Source: Roseovarius indicus (GTDB lineage: Bacteria > Pseudomonadota > Alphaproteobacteria > Rhodobacterales > Rhodobacteraceae). From it: a DNA stretch of 64,000 bases. The translations under genes were made by a program, and so were the position numbers. The notes under the pieces are model-generated. The model made no database searches, was not told the origin of the DNA, and worked only from the letters and a program-made list of their open reading frames with translations. Numbering within the stretch: position 1 is the stretch's first letter; each line of letters begins with the position of its first letter. The stretch covers positions 2,046,001-2,110,000 of the forward strand of contig NZ_CP031598.1 of assembly GCF_008728195.1 (NCBI RefSeq), read 5' to 3'. Below, in pieces: positions 35,587 through 45,712 of the stretch.

Positions 35587-37371
35587 ATGCCCCGTTTTGC
35601 CCTTTCCCTGATTTTCTGTGCGCTTCCCGTGCTGGCGATGGCCCAGCAGGCCGCCGACACGGTAGCCCCGGAAGAAGCCGGCGCGGGGCTGGTGGCGACG
35701 TCCGAGGCGTCGGCCAGGGCGCTCGAGGCGAAAGAGGCCGGTCGCCCGACCGAGGCGCAGGACTGGATGGTCGCCGCCGCCAACCCGCTGGCGGTCGAGG
35801 CCGGGGCAAAGGTGCTGGAGGAGGGCGGTACCGCGGCGGACGCGATGATCGCGGTACAGGCCGTGCTGGGGCTTGTGGAGCCGCAGAGCTCGGGGCTTGG
35901 CGGCGGGGCGTTTCTTGTCTGGTATGACGGAGAAAGCGGCGACGTCACCACGCTCGACGGGCGGGAGACGGCACCGCTGGCGGCGACGCCGCGGCTGTTT
36001 CAGGACGAGGATGGCGAGCCGCTGGACTTCTTCGATGCCGTGGTTGGCGGCCGCTCGGTTGGCGTGCCGGGTACGCCCGCCCTGCTGAAGGCGGCGCATG
36101 AGCGGTGGGGACAATCCGAGTGGTCCGGTCTTTTCGACGCGGCGATCGGGCTGGCCGATGAGGGGTTCGCGGTGTCGCCCCGGCTGTCGACCATGGTGGC
36201 GGGCGATGCCATCCGCCTGACACGGTTTGCGGGAACGCGCGACTATTTCTTCCCCGAAGGCAAGCTGCCCGAGGTGGGGCAGGTGCTGAAGAACCCGGCC
36301 TATGCAGAGAGCCTGCGCCTGCTGGCGAGCGAGGGGCCGGCGCCGTTTTACACCGGCGATATTGCCAAGGACATCGTGAAGACCGTGCGGGAAGCGCCGG
36401 GGAACCCGGGTGTGATGGCGGAGATCGACCTTGCCATCTACGGCGTTAAGGAGCGTGACCCTGTTTGTGCACCCTATCGCGGCTACGAGGTCTGCGGTAT
36501 GGGCCCGCCGTCTTCCGGCGCGCTGACGGTGGGGCAGATCCTGGGGCTTCTGGCGCCCTATGACATTGCCACGATGGGGGCGGAGAGCCCCGAGGCATGG
36601 CGGTTGATCGGCGATGCCAGCCGGCTGGCCTTTGCCGATCGGGGCCGGTACATGGCCGATACCGATTTCGTGCCGGTGCCGGTCGAAGGGCTGGTCGACC
36701 CGGATTACCTGTCGAAGCGGGCGGAATTGCTGAAAGGCGAGGCGGCCCTGGAGGCCGTAGAGGCCGGGGAGCCCGAGTATGATCACGCGCTCAACTGGGC
36801 CGATGATGCCTCGATCGAGTTTCCGTCGACCTCGCATATCTCGATTGTCGACAAGTACGGCAACGCGCTTTCCATGACGACAACCATCGAGAACGGGTTT
36901 GGCTCTCGCCTGATGGTGCGGGGGTTCCTTCTGAACAACGAACTGACCGACTTCTCCTTCCGCAGCCACGAGGATGGGCGGCCCATCGCCAACCGGGTGG
37001 AGCCCGGCAAGCGGCCGCGGTCATCCATGTCGCCGACCATCGTGCTGAAGGACGGCAAGCCGGTGCTGATCGTGGGCTCGCCCGGGGGCAGCCGGATCAT
37101 CGGCTATGTCGCCAAGACGATCATCGCCCATCTCGACTGGGGGATGGACGTGCAGGAAGCGGTTGCCCTGCCGCACCTCGTGAACCGGTTCGGTACCTAT
37201 GACGTGGAAGGCGGGCTGGTGAGCGAAGACCTGGCGACATCGCTGGCGGGCATGGGGTTCGAGGTGAACCGGCGGCTGCTGACCTCGGGGCTGCACGCAA
37301 TCTCGCTGCACGAGGGCGGGATGAAGGGCGGGGCCGACCCGCGCCGGGAAGGGGTGGCCCTGGGCAAGTAG
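35587..37371 (+). CDS. ggt: Gamma-glutamyltransferase (periplasmic)
   Basis: 594 residues with GGAGG before ATG 35587 and a signal peptide (LIFCALPVLAMA, cut near residue 19). Catalytic Thr415 is in the STSHISIVD motif, which begins the small subunit after autoprocessing. The GSPGGSRII segment near 500 forms the substrate pocket. It cleaves the gamma-glutamyl bond of glutathione and related compounds. Confidence 0.93.
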   Translation: MPRFALSLIFCALPVLAMAQQAADTVAPEEAGAGLVATSEASARALEAKEAGRPTEAQDWMVAAANPLAVEAGAKVLEEGGTAADAMIAVQAVLGLVEPQSSGLGGGAFLVWYDGESGDVTTLDGRETAPLAATPRLFQDEDGEPLDFFDAVVGGRSVGVPGTPALLKAAHERWGQSEWSGLFDAAIGLADEGFAVSPRLSTMVAGDAIRLTRFAGTRDYFFPEGKLPEVGQVLKNPAYAESLRLLASEGPAPFYTGDIAKDIVKTVREAPGNPGVMAEIDLAIYGVKERDPVCAPYRGYEVCGMGPPSSGALTVGQILGLLAPYDIATMGAESPEAWRLIGDASRLAFADRGRYMADTDFVPVPVEGLVDPDYLSKRAELLKGEAALEAVEAGEPEYDHALNWADDASIEFPSTSHISIVDKYGNALSMTTTIENGFGSRLMVRGFLLNNELTDFSFRSHEDGRPIANRVEPGKRPRSSMSPTIVLKDGKPVLIVGSPGGSRIIGYVAKTIIAHLDWGMDVQEAVALPHLVNRFGTYDVEGGLVSEDLATSLAGMGFEVNRRLLTSGLHAISLHEGGMKGGADPRREGVALGK

Positions 37372-37484
37372 CCGGGTCATTCCGCTTGGGTGTGGTACGC
37401 CACCCAATCGCCGCTGCTGATCCCGATTTCCGCCCCAATCGGATGCCATCACTCCGCCACCGAAAAGTCAGCGGAGCATGCTAC

Positions 37485-38462
37485 ATGGTCAATATCTACG
37501 GTATCGGGTTCGCCTGCGCGGCCGCCACCTTCGCGGTGGGCGCGGATTACGTCGTCCAGGCGAAGGCGAACGGGTATGCGCCGGGCGCCTATGCTTTCTC
37601 GGATTATGTCGGCGAGTATAACGCCCGCCTTGGCGAGACGGTCAGCGCCTTCAAGACGGCCCGCCGGCAGTCGGAAGCCGCGCATGTCCACCTGCCCGAG
37701 GCGCCCAAAGGTTGGGTCCGGCAGGAATGGGAAGACCCGCATGCGGATTCCGACGAGGCCCTGGCCGGGCTGCCGCTGATCACGCAGATGGCTCTCAAGG
37801 ATGAACTCAAGAAGGCGGCGCAGGTCGCGTTGTTCAATACTTGGGATTACGTGCGGGGCGATGAGATGATTCGCTTGTCAGCCCGGTATATCGGCAATGA
37901 TTCCCCCGAGCGGGGGATCGTCTCCTTGGGGCATCTAGTTTCGGAATCTTATTACGGGGAAGCAGGCCCCAGGTATCAACCCTATGCTGTGGTGCAGGGC
38001 GTGCCCTATTTCGAAGTCACGGGGCCGGAAAAGCAGGGTGGCGCCCAGTTGGCGCTCGAGGCGTTCCTTGGCGATGACATCATCCTCGGCGTGGCCGCCA
38101 ATGCAGAGCCGGCGACGGTGCGCGCCTTCCTTGAGCGCATCGATTACGACGGCTTGAACCTGATGCTTGATGAGCCACTGGCGGGCGTCGGGAGCAATGC
38201 CCCCAAGCTGACGGAGGAGCAGGAGCTCGCGCTCGGGACAGCGGCGGCAGAGGCCCGATATGAAGGGGAGATGCTTGCCACGGCTGTGAAAGAGAGCACG
38301 ACCGGGGCGGAGCCCGAGCCTGCGAAACCGGCCGCCTCTGTGGTTAAACTCAACGGGGGCCAAGCGCTTGGGGAACGCGCATCAAATGGCGGTGTGAGCC
38401 GCCTGCAACTGTCCGGCGGACGGTCCTGCCTGGGGGCGGCGAGCGGGGCGTTCTGCGACTGA
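37485..38462 (+). CDS. Hypothetical protein with N-terminal hydrophobic segment
   Basis: 325 residues from ATG 37485 (GGAG upstream). It begins with a short hydrophobic stretch (IYGIGFACAAATFAVGADYVV), possibly a signal or anchor, followed by a soluble, mixed-charge region. The last 100 residues are low-complexity and Ala/Glu/Gly rich. No family recognised. A terminator follows. Confidence 0.65.
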   Translation: MVNIYGIGFACAAATFAVGADYVVQAKANGYAPGAYAFSDYVGEYNARLGETVSAFKTARRQSEAAHVHLPEAPKGWVRQEWEDPHADSDEALAGLPLITQMALKDELKKAAQVALFNTWDYVRGDEMIRLSARYIGNDSPERGIVSLGHLVSESYYGEAGPRYQPYAVVQGVPYFEVTGPEKQGGAQLALEAFLGDDIILGVAANAEPATVRAFLERIDYDGLNLMLDEPLAGVGSNAPKLTEEQELALGTAAAEARYEGEMLATAVKESTTGAEPEPAKPAASVVKLNGGQALGERASNGGVSRLQLSGGRSCLGAASGAFCD

Positions 38463-38486
38463 CATACGCCATTTCCTGACATGCAT

Positions 38487-38528
38487 ACGCCGCCCGGGGT
38501 CCGACCGCCCCGGGCGGCGTCGGTTTTA
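38487..38528 (+). terminator. Terminator after the 37485 gene
   Basis: ACGCCGCCCGGGG pairs with CCCCGGGCGGCGT, followed by CGGTTTTAAG. Strong GC stem with a T-run. Confidence 0.8.
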
Positions 38529-38612
38529 AGCCTGTTTATGTCGGCTGAAACCGCCGTCGCCATACAGGAATGGTACATATGCGCCAACGCATGCACGAAG
38601 GAGTCGCAGCCC

Positions 38613-41120
38613 ATGAAAACGCAAGTCAAAGCCCTGGTCGTCGGCGGCGGCGCCGTTGGCACCTCGATTGCCTATCACCTGGCCAAGGCCGGGTGGGATG
38701 ACGTGATGCTGGTCGAGCGCGACGAGCTGACCTCGGGCTCGACCTGGCACGCCGCCGGGCTGCTGCCACTCTTCAACATGTCCTATGCGACGACCCACAT
38801 CCACAAATACTCGGTCGACTTCTACAAGACCCTGGAAGAGGAAACCGGGCTGAACGCCGGGTTCGCCGTGGTCGGCAACCTGCGCATGGCACAGACGCAG
38901 GAGCGGATGGACGAGTACATGCTCTATGCCTCGACCGCCGAGACCTGTGGTGTGTCTTATGAATTCCTGAGCCCCGACGAGATCAAGGCGCGCTGGCCGC
39001 TGATCAACACCGAGGACCTGGCCGGCGCGATCTATCACCAGACCGACGGTTACATTAACCCCGCCGACGTAACCATGGCGATGGCCAAGGGCGCCCGTCA
39101 GCGCGGCGTGATGATCGAGCGCAAGTGGCAGGCCGACAAGTTCGAGTGGATGGGCGACCACTGGGACGTTACGCTCACGAAGATGGTCGAGAAGGGCGGC
39201 AATCTCGTGCCTGGCGAAGAGCAGACGGTGATCAGCGCAGAGCACGTGGTGACCGCGAGCGGGAACCACGCGCAGCGCACCGCTAAGCTTCTGGGAATCA
39301 AGATGCCGGCCATTCCGGTCGAGCACCAGTTCATCGTGACCGATGCCGACCCAGCGCTGCAGAAATATCGCGCAGAGGGCAATGGCGAGCATCCGGTCAT
39401 TCGCGACGCCGACGCGCAATCCTACGTGCGGGAAGAGCGGGGCGGCTGGATCCTGGGCGTCTACGAGAAGAACGCGCCGGCCTGCTTTGAATATGGCGTG
39501 CCCGACAGCTTCCGCGCCGACCTCTTCCCGCTCGACCTCGAGCGGATCGAAGAGCAGTACATGGCGATGATCCACCGCATGCCGTCGAGCGAGGAATGCG
39601 GGTTGAAGGACGATTTCAATGGCCCGATCTGCTATACGCCGGATGGCAACCCGCTGGTCGGCCCGGCGCCGGGCCTGCGCAACATGTGGCTGGCCGAGGG
39701 GTTCAGCTTCGGCATCACGGCGGCGGGCGGCACGGGCTATTACCTGGCGCAGATGATGGTCGATGGCGAGGCCGAGATCGACATGGCTTCGCTCGACCCC
39801 AAGCGGTATTCGTCGAACTGGATGACCACCGAGTTCGCGGCGCGCAAGAACGAAGAGTGCTACGATCACGTCTACATCCTGCACCACCCCGACGAGGAAC
39901 GCCCGGCCTGCCGGCCGCTGCGGACGGTGCCGGCCTATGACCGCCAGAAAGCGCGGGGCGCGCAGTTCGGCTTCGTCAACGGCTGGGAGCGCCCGAACTA
40001 TTTCGGCCCGCTCGATGCGCCGGACAATTTCGACCACGATGCGCGCAGCTTCCGCCGGGGCGAATGGTGGCAGTATGCCGTCGAGGAGGCCAAGGCGATC
40101 CGCGAGGGCGTTGGCCTGATCGACGCGTCGGCCTTCAGCAAGCATATCGTCAAGGGCGCGGGGGCGACCGCCTTCCTCGACTGGTTCACCTGCAACAAGC
40201 TGCCCAAGGTGGGGCGGATCAACCTGACCTACGCGCTGACCGCGAACGGCACGACGCGCACCGAGTACACGATCGTGCGGCTGGAAGAGGACAAGTATTA
40301 CCTCGTTTCGGCCGGGGCGTGGACGGAGTACGATGCGGATTTCCTGAAGAAGGGGATCGAGGACAAGGAGTCCGAGTTCGGCCGGATCGACCTGCAGGAC
40401 GTGACCAGCCAGTGGGGTGTGTTCGCCATTGCCGGGCCCAAGTCGCGCGACGTGCTCAATGAAGTGATCAAGGATGCCGACCCGGCCACCGCCCTGTCGA
40501 ACAAGCGCTTCCCGTGGCTGTCGGCGCGGCCGATCGAGCTGGGCATGTGCCCGGTGAACGCGATCCGCGTGGCCTATACCGGCGAGCTGGGCTGGGAGCT
40601 GCACCACCCGATGGAGATGCAGAACTACCTGTTCGACCTGCTGGAAAAGGCCGGTGAGAAGCATGGCATGAAGCTGGTCGGGGCGCGGGCGCAGAACTGG
40701 CTGCGGCAGGAGAAATCCTATCGTGCCTTCGGCAACGAGCTGGGCCGGGATGCGACGCCGCTGGAGGCCGACCTGCCGCGCTTTGTCGATCTCGACAAGG
40801 AGTTTCACGGCAAGGCCAAGCTGGTCGAGACCGGCGTGCGGGTGAAGTGCTGCACCGTGCTGATCGACGGGCCGGAGGATGCCGACCCGTGGGGCCGCGA
40901 GGTGCTTTACACCGAGGATGGCACCCGCGTGGGCCGCTTGACCTCGGGCGGGTATTCGGTTCATTTCGGGAAGTCCATCGGCATGGGCTACGTCAAGCCC
41001 GAGCAGGCGGTGGAAGGCACGAAGCTGAAGGTCAAGATGCAGGACAAGCTGTGGGATGCCGTGGTGACCTGTGACAGCCCCTACGATCCAAAGAACGAGG
41101 TGATCCGCAAGGATGCATAA
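38613..41120 (+). CDS. FAD-dependent dimethylglycine/sarcosine dehydrogenase-like enzyme with GcvT domains
   Basis: 835 residues from ATG 38613 (AAGGAG upstream). The FAD motif VVGGGAVGTSIAYHL is at 9-23 in an N-terminal DAO domain (to about 400). An FAO-type linker and GcvT-like folate-binding domains follow (about 450-830, with PKSRDVLNEV and YTGELGWELHHP). Family members demethylate dimethylglycine or sarcosine and pass the carbon to tetrahydrofolate. The substrate here cannot be told by eye. The next gene overlaps its end by 8 bases. Confidence 0.88.
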   Translation: MKTQVKALVVGGGAVGTSIAYHLAKAGWDDVMLVERDELTSGSTWHAAGLLPLFNMSYATTHIHKYSVDFYKTLEEETGLNAGFAVVGNLRMAQTQERMDEYMLYASTAETCGVSYEFLSPDEIKARWPLINTEDLAGAIYHQTDGYINPADVTMAMAKGARQRGVMIERKWQADKFEWMGDHWDVTLTKMVEKGGNLVPGEEQTVISAEHVVTASGNHAQRTAKLLGIKMPAIPVEHQFIVTDADPALQKYRAEGNGEHPVIRDADAQSYVREERGGWILGVYEKNAPACFEYGVPDSFRADLFPLDLERIEEQYMAMIHRMPSSEECGLKDDFNGPICYTPDGNPLVGPAPGLRNMWLAEGFSFGITAAGGTGYYLAQMMVDGEAEIDMASLDPKRYSSNWMTTEFAARKNEECYDHVYILHHPDEERPACRPLRTVPAYDRQKARGAQFGFVNGWERPNYFGPLDAPDNFDHDARSFRRGEWWQYAVEEAKAIREGVGLIDASAFSKHIVKGAGATAFLDWFTCNKLPKVGRINLTYALTANGTTRTEYTIVRLEEDKYYLVSAGAWTEYDADFLKKGIEDKESEFGRIDLQDVTSQWGVFAIAGPKSRDVLNEVIKDADPATALSNKRFPWLSARPIELGMCPVNAIRVAYTGELGWELHHPMEMQNYLFDLLEKAGEKHGMKLVGARAQNWLRQEKSYRAFGNELGRDATPLEADLPRFVDLDKEFHGKAKLVETGVRVKCCTVLIDGPEDADPWGREVLYTEDGTRVGRLTSGGYSVHFGKSIGMGYVKPEQAVEGTKLKVKMQDKLWDAVVTCDSPYDPKNEVIRKDA

Positions 41121-41910
41121 ACCCGGCCGCCATCGGTACTTTCTAGCCCCGGTGGCGGCGGCGCTTTGTTTTGCGCTCGCGTTCTTTTATCCCCTCAACC
41201 CCCTGTCCAAGGGGGCGGAAGACTATGCAAGCAGGGTCGCGGCGGCGAGCGCCGTGACCTATGTTTCCCTGCGCACGCTCAACGCATTTCTGTCGACCGC
41301 GCAGGAGGCCGAGGTGGGGCTGTCGGTCGGGGCGTCGGCCTCGGTGCAGCCGCTCAAGACGCTGGAACCGATCGACGACACGATAGAACGGATCGCGGGT
41401 GTGGTGTTCGCGATGATGATGGTCTCCGGCGTGCTGTCGGTCGCCATGGGGCCGGTGGGGGCCATCGGGTTCGCGATGAGCGGGTTTGGCCTGCTGGCCA
41501 TGATGCTCGTGACGAGAATGCGGGTCGGGCGGAAGCTGTTGCTGTACGGGGCATTCTTTGCGCTGGCCCTGCCAGTGTCCTACTGGCTGTCCGGGGCGCT
41601 GGCCGACGTGATGACGGAGCGGACATGGACCGAGAACCAGCGCATCGTCAGCGAGATCATCGACGGCGTCGACGCCGCGCAACCGGAGACGGAAGACGAG
41701 GGCTGGCTCTCGGGTTGGTTCGAGCAGGGGGATGCCATCGCCAAATACAGCTCGATGGCGTCGCGTATCGCGTCGGAGGCCGACGTGCTGATCCAGAGCT
41801 ATATCGAGCTGCTGGCGGTGCTGCTGTTCAACCTGATCCTGCTGCCGATGATCCTGATCGGCGGGGTCTTCGTGTTGTTCCGCTGGGTGGCCAACGACGC
41901 GCTGGCGTGA
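41113..41910 (+). CDS. Hypothetical inner-membrane protein
   Basis: 265 residues, ATG 41113 overlapping the end of the dehydrogenase by 8 bases. About five hydrophobic segments: residues about 10-27, 92-115, 118-135, 142-162 and 233-258. A charged region lies between the last two. No family recognised. Overlap suggests co-translation with the dehydrogenase, but a functional link is not evident. Confidence 0.75.
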   Translation: MHKPGRHRYFLAPVAAALCFALAFFYPLNPLSKGAEDYASRVAAASAVTYVSLRTLNAFLSTAQEAEVGLSVGASASVQPLKTLEPIDDTIERIAGVVFAMMMVSGVLSVAMGPVGAIGFAMSGFGLLAMMLVTRMRVGRKLLLYGAFFALALPVSYWLSGALADVMTERTWTENQRIVSEIIDGVDAAQPETEDEGWLSGWFEQGDAIAKYSSMASRIASEADVLIQSYIELLAVLLFNLILLPMILIGGVFVLFRWVANDALA

Positions 41911-41917
41911 GCGCGGG

Positions 41918-42403
41918 CTAGAACGCTTCCGGTTTCGCCTCGCGCGCCATGTGGTCGAGCACGGCGTTGACGAACTTGGGCTCGCGCCCTTCCGGGTAGA
42001 AGCTTTTGGCGATGTCGACGAATTCCATGATCACCACCTTGGGCGGCGTGTCGGAGTTGACCATCTCGGCCCCGGCGGCGCGGAAGAGGGCGCGGAGGGT
42101 CGGGTCGATGCGGTCGATCTTCCACTTGGCCACGATGGCGCGGTCGGTCATCTGGTCGATCTTCGCCTGCCAGTTCACGGCATCCTCGATCAGCTTGCGG
42201 AACAGGTCGATATCGCCATCGGCCATGTCGACGCCTTCGTCCAGCTCGGCGCCGAAGCGGTGAGACAGGAATTCCTGCACCACGGAATTCACGCTTTGCT
42301 GCGAGTGCTCCATCTGGAACAGCGCCTGCACGGCATAGAACCGCGCTGCGGAGCGCATGCGCCGCTTCTGGTTGCCGGAAACTGTCTTGACGTCGTCGGT
42401 CAT
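41918..42403 (-). CDS. nusB: Transcription antitermination protein NusB
   Basis: 161 residues; all-helical NusB fold with RSAARFYAVQALFQMEHS at about 17-34 and the C-terminal AKSFYPEGREPKFVNAVLDH. It binds boxA RNA with NusE during rRNA antitermination. It follows ribH by a 4-base overlap (42400-42403), the usual alphaproteobacterial linkage. Confidence 0.95.
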   Translation of the reverse strand: MTDDVKTVSGNQKRRMRSAARFYAVQALFQMEHSQQSVNSVVQEFLSHRFGAELDEGVDMADGDIDLFRKLIEDAVNWQAKIDQMTDRAIVAKWKIDRIDPTLRALFRAAGAEMVNSDTPPKVVIMEFVDIAKSFYPEGREPKFVNAVLDHMAREAKPEAF

Positions 42404-42942
42404 GCCTTGGGGGCGTCCTTGTCATGGTCGGAGGGTGTCGTGTCAGGCTCGGGCAGGAATCCCACGCCCTTGCGCCGACCGCCCCACTTACGGCCCAATG
42501 CCACCAGATGCAAGGCCGCGGCAGCCGCGCCGGCGCCCTTGTTCATCTGGGTTGGGTCGGCGCGGGCGACGGCCTGGTCGCGGTTCTCGACCGTGAGGAT
42601 GCCGTTGCCCACGAGCGTGCCTTGCAGGCCCAGAAGCGTGATCCCGCGCGAACTGTCATTGCAGACGGTGTCGTAATGGGTTGTTTCGCCTCGGATGACA
42701 CAGCCGAGGGCGACATAGCCGTCGAACTTGGCCATACGATCGGCCATGCCGATGGCGGTGGGAATTTCCAGCGCGCCGGGCACCTCGACGATCTCGTGGG
42801 TGCCGCCGCTGGCCTCGATCTCGGCCGTGGCGCCGGCGATCAACATGTCGGCGATATCGCGGTAGAAGGGCGCCACCACGATCAGGATCTTGACCGGGTC
42901 GCCGAACGTCGCGCGGGGCAGGGTGTATTCGGTTCCGGCCAT
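42400..42942 (-). CDS. ribH: 6,7-dimethyl-8-ribityllumazine synthase
   Basis: 180 residues from ATG 42942, whose first base is also the first base of the ribBX TGA (TGATG). Lumazine synthase motifs: PGALEIP at about 54-60, GCVIRGETTHYD near 78-89. It condenses the butanone phosphate made by RibB with the aminopyrimidine to make the riboflavin precursor. The C-terminal 40 residues are a family-variable basic tail. Confidence 0.95.
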   Translation of the reverse strand: MAGTEYTLPRATFGDPVKILIVVAPFYRDIADMLIAGATAEIEASGGTHEIVEVPGALEIPTAIGMADRMAKFDGYVALGCVIRGETTHYDTVCNDSSRGITLLGLQGTLVGNGILTVENRDQAVARADPTQMNKGAGAAAAALHLVALGRKWGGRRKGVGFLPEPDTTPSDHDKDAPKA

Positions 42943-44099
42943 CAGGTCTTTCCTTGGCTGAGGGGCTGGGTGCCCACGATCGTGATCCCGTAGGCGTCGA
43001 GGCCGAGGTAGCGGGTGTCGCGGTTGTCGGACAGCAGGATCAGCTCGTGCAGGCCCATGGTCGACATGATCTGTGCGCCAAGCCCGGTCTGCTTGATGGT
43101 GCGGGGGCCTTCGTCTTCCTCGATCTCGCTGGCGAGCTTGGGGCGGGGCTGCCGGAAGAGAAAGATGGCGCCGCGGCCCTCCTCGGCGATGATGTCCATC
43201 GCGCGGGGCAGCTTGCCGGCAGGGCGGCCCCTGGCCGCGGAAAGGCCGATGCCCAGCACGTCTTCCAGCGCGTTGAGGGCGTGGGTGCGGGCCAGGACGG
43301 GCTTGCCGTCGTAGATGTCGCCCTTGGTCAGCACCACGTGTTCCGTGCCGGTGATCTGGTCGGCGAAGATAAGCATTTCCCACTCGCCACCATGCGACGA
43401 GGTCACCGTGTCGCGCCGAACCTCGCGCACGAGGTTGTCGTGCTTGTGGCGATAGGCGATGAGGTCGGAGATCGTGCCGATCCTGAGGCCGTGCGCCTTG
43501 GCAAATTCGACGAGGTCGGGGAGGCGGGCCATCGTCCCGTCAGCCTTCATGATCTCGCAGATCACCCCCGAAGGATGCAGGCCGGCGAGCCGCGAGATGT
43601 CGACCGCCGCCTCGGTGTGACCGGCGCGCACCAGCACGCCGCCGTTGCGGGCGCGCAAGGGGAAGACGTGGCCGGGCGTGGCGATCTGAGTCGACGTGTT
43701 CTGATCGTTGATGGCCGTGGCGATAGTATGGGCGCGGTCCGCGGCGGAAATGCCGGTCGTCACCCCCTCGCGCGCCTCGATCGAGACGGTGAAGGCGGTT
43801 TCGTGCCGCGAGGAGTTGTTGACGGCCATCATCGGAAGGCTGAGCCGGTCGATCCGTTCGGCGGTCATCGGCAGGCAGATCAGGCCGCGGCCATGGGTGG
43901 CCATGAAGTTGATCACCTCGGGCGTGGCGAATTCGGCGGCGACGACGAGGTCGCCCTCGTTCTCGCGGTCTTCGTGGTCGACGAGAATGAACATCTCGCC
44001 CTTTCGCGCGGCGGCGATGATCTCCTCGGTGGACGAAATCGCGCTTTCGAATTCGCTTTCGACCGGTCCGGGTTTTTCAAAGGCTTGGATTTCGGACAT
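42942..44099 (-). CDS. ribB: 3,4-dihydroxy-2-butanone 4-phosphate synthase with degenerate GTP cyclohydrolase II domain (RibBX)
   Basis: 385 residues. The N-terminal 215 residues are a complete RibB: acidic [12 protein letters not shown] near 41-52, GHVFPLRAR and GHTEAAVD. The C-terminal domain looks like RibA/GCH II but lacks the three zinc cysteines (the place of the CDCG box reads [12 protein letters not shown]), so GTP hydrolysis is unlikely. This is the variant called RibBX in Proteobacteria. It is the first gene of the rib-nusB operon. Confidence 0.92.
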   Translation of the reverse strand: MSEIQAFEKPGPVESEFESAISSTEEIIAAARKGEMFILVDHEDRENEGDLVVAAEFATPEVINFMATHGRGLICLPMTAERIDRLSLPMMAVNNSSRHETAFTVSIEAREGVTTGISAADRAHTIATAINDQNTSTQIATPGHVFPLRARNGGVLVRAGHTEAAVDISRLAGLHPSGVICEIMKADGTMARLPDLVEFAKAHGLRIGTISDLIAYRHKHDNLVREVRRDTVTSSHGGEWEMLIFADQITGTEHVVLTKGDIYDGKPVLARTHALNALEDVLGIGLSAARGRPAGKLPRAMDIIAEEGRGAIFLFRQPRPKLASEIEEDEGPRTIKQTGLGAQIMSTMGLHELILLSDNRDTRYLGLDAYGITIVGTQPLSQGKT

Positions 44100-44285
44100 A
44101 CGTCTCCCCTGGGGGCGGTGCAGGACTGCCAGATAGCGCAGGGCAGGGCCAATGGCCAGAGCCGATTCACGTGGCAGAATTGCGCTTTCCCGGGGAAAAC
44201 GCCTGTCGAACCCTGCACGCGCCCTTGAGTGCCGGGCGTGGTGTGTTACACTTTAGGGCGCACCTCGAAAAGGAGTCGCAACGTC

Positions 44286-44624
44286 ATGCCCAAGCTTATC
44301 CGCCTGTATATCAAGAATGTCGCCATCGGCTTCGGTCTTGCAGGGGTTTTCGTGGGGATGCTGCTCTGGTTCAACATCGCAAACCTCTGGCACCTGATCA
44401 GCACGTCCGACAAGGGCTGGATTGCGCTGTTCGTGCTATGGGTCTCGAACGGGGTGATTTTCGCCGGCGTCCAGTTCGGCATCGCCGTGATGCGGATGAA
44501 GGATGACGACGACGATGACGGCCCCGGCGGCGGTTTGCGCCAGCATGTCGGCATGCGCCGCGAGCACGCGACGATTCCGGTGCGGGTCGATCAGGGCAGC
44601 CGGGCGTTCTGGGAAAAACGCTGA
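44286..44624 (+). CDS. Small membrane protein
   Basis: 112 residues from ATG 44286 with AAGGAG upstream. Two hydrophobic segments (about 10-33 and 43-67) are followed by an acidic stretch of six Asp residues (DDDDDD) and a basic tail. Commonly annotated as hypothetical in this family. A terminator follows at 44654. Confidence 0.7.
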   Translation: MPKLIRLYIKNVAIGFGLAGVFVGMLLWFNIANLWHLISTSDKGWIALFVLWVSNGVIFAGVQFGIAVMRMKDDDDDDGPGGGLRQHVGMRREHATIPVRVDQGSRAFWEKR

Positions 44625-44929
44625 GGCGCTTGGGAAAGCCGAAAATCCTCTCGATGCCGCGCGGTCCTGCCGACGCGGCATTTTCTTTGTGCGGGTGATA
44701 TCGGGCTTCTTGGGAGTTCGGTGTGACGGGCCCGCACGCAACCGTTTGGTTATCTCATTCCCGAGGACCTGCATGTACAGGTGGGCGCCGGTATAACCGA
44801 ACCAGGGCTCGGACAGAGCCAGCTCCCTCGGAATTATTTAAGGCCACCGGAATGCAACCGTTCACGAGAAGGGCAGCACCCGTCACGCATCATAGGTAAG
44901 CCGGGGCAGGGCCGAGAGCAAGGGGTCTG
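44625..44929. other. 305-base spacer with one terminator and no gene seen
   Basis: Apart from the hairpin at 44654-44681 I see only a short GGCTC/GAGCC hairpin near 44810. No open frame with a ribosome-binding site was found. A small RNA is possible but there is no recognisable signature. Confidence 0.4.
44654..44690 (+). terminator. Terminator after the small membrane protein
   Basis: ATGCCGCG at 44654-44661 pairs with CGCGGCAT at 44674-44681, followed by TTTCTTTGT. Confidence 0.75.
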
Positions 44930-45712
44930 TCACTCTTCTTCCGTCACGAATCCGTAGGCGCGGAGCTGTTCGGGCAGGAGCACGTAGATTTCGTCGGGCG
45001 GGGTGGCCAGCGCGTGGGTCATGACCATCGGGTCGATGCCCATGTCGTCGAGGTAGACCATCACCTCGCCTTGTCCGGCCTGGATGTCTTCGACCGCGAA
45101 TGACGCCGGCAGGATCGAGCTTTTGCCGAAGTAATGCTGGTGCACGCCGACCTGGGCGCGGTCGTCGATCTGCCGTTCGCTGCCGCCGACCAGGACATAG
45201 GGGCAGGCCGACAGGCAGAATTCGCCGGCCAGCATCTGCGTGTTGATGCCCTGGTCGCGCAAGTGACGGCCCAGCTGCAGCGCGTCCTGAACGGACCCGC
45301 CGGGGGATTGAAGGACCAGTGTTTCGGGTGTTGGCGTGGTCTCCGACAGCAGTTTCTCGACCCTGGCGCCGTCGCCTTCGGCGATGGCCCCTTCGAGCCT
45401 GTAGGTGGCTCCCTCGATCTGGGTCAGCATCAGCCGTTCCGGCAGTTGCCCGGGGTCGCGGGCCGGCTGTGTTGGCGGGCGGTCGCGCTCGGGCCGGTAG
45501 GTGCGGCGCTGGTCGCCGGGGCGCACCGGTTCGGTCAGGCGCGGGGTGTCGGGCCCCTGGCCCGGGAGGGACAGGCGCCCAAGCTGGACGTCACCCAGCA
45601 CCAGCATCGCCCCGATGCCAACCTGAAAGATCAGGATCGCGGTCAGGATGCGGGCAACGCCGTTCGGTTTTTTCCTTTTTTCCTCGGGCTTCGGCGGCTC
45701 TTCCGTGGTCAT
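44930..45712 (-). CDS. Membrane-anchored ClpP/SppA-like protein
   Basis: 260 residues. One N-terminal TM (about 21-42), a Pro/Arg-rich linker, then a ClpP-like fold at about 85-245. It has LQSPGGSVQDA (oxyanion loop), a Ser in CLSACPYVLVGG at the nucleophile position, and a VGVHQHY histidine. Known relatives are periplasmic, sometimes active peptidases. It overlaps the upstream gene by 4 bases (ATGA at 45709-45712). Confidence 0.75.
   Translation of the reverse strand: MTTEEPPKPEEKRKKPNGVARILTAILIFQVGIGAMLVLGDVQLGRLSLPGQGPDTPRLTEPVRPGDQRRTYRPERDRPPTQPARDPGQLPERLMLTQIEGATYRLEGAIAEGDGARVEKLLSETTPTPETLVLQSPGGSVQDALQLGRHLRDQGINTQMLAGEFCLSACPYVLVGGSERQIDDRAQVGVHQHYFGKSSILPASFAVEDIQAGQGEVMVYLDDMGIDPMVMTHALATPPDEIYVLLPEQLRAYGFVTEEE

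Noticed and set aside
38526..40964. An 812-codon minus-strand frame opposite the dehydrogenase gene
   Set aside because: Shadow of a well-supported coding frame.
44690..44929. A structured small RNA upstream of the ClpP-like gene end
   Set aside because: Only short hairpins were found and no known RNA signature; left as an unannotated spacer.
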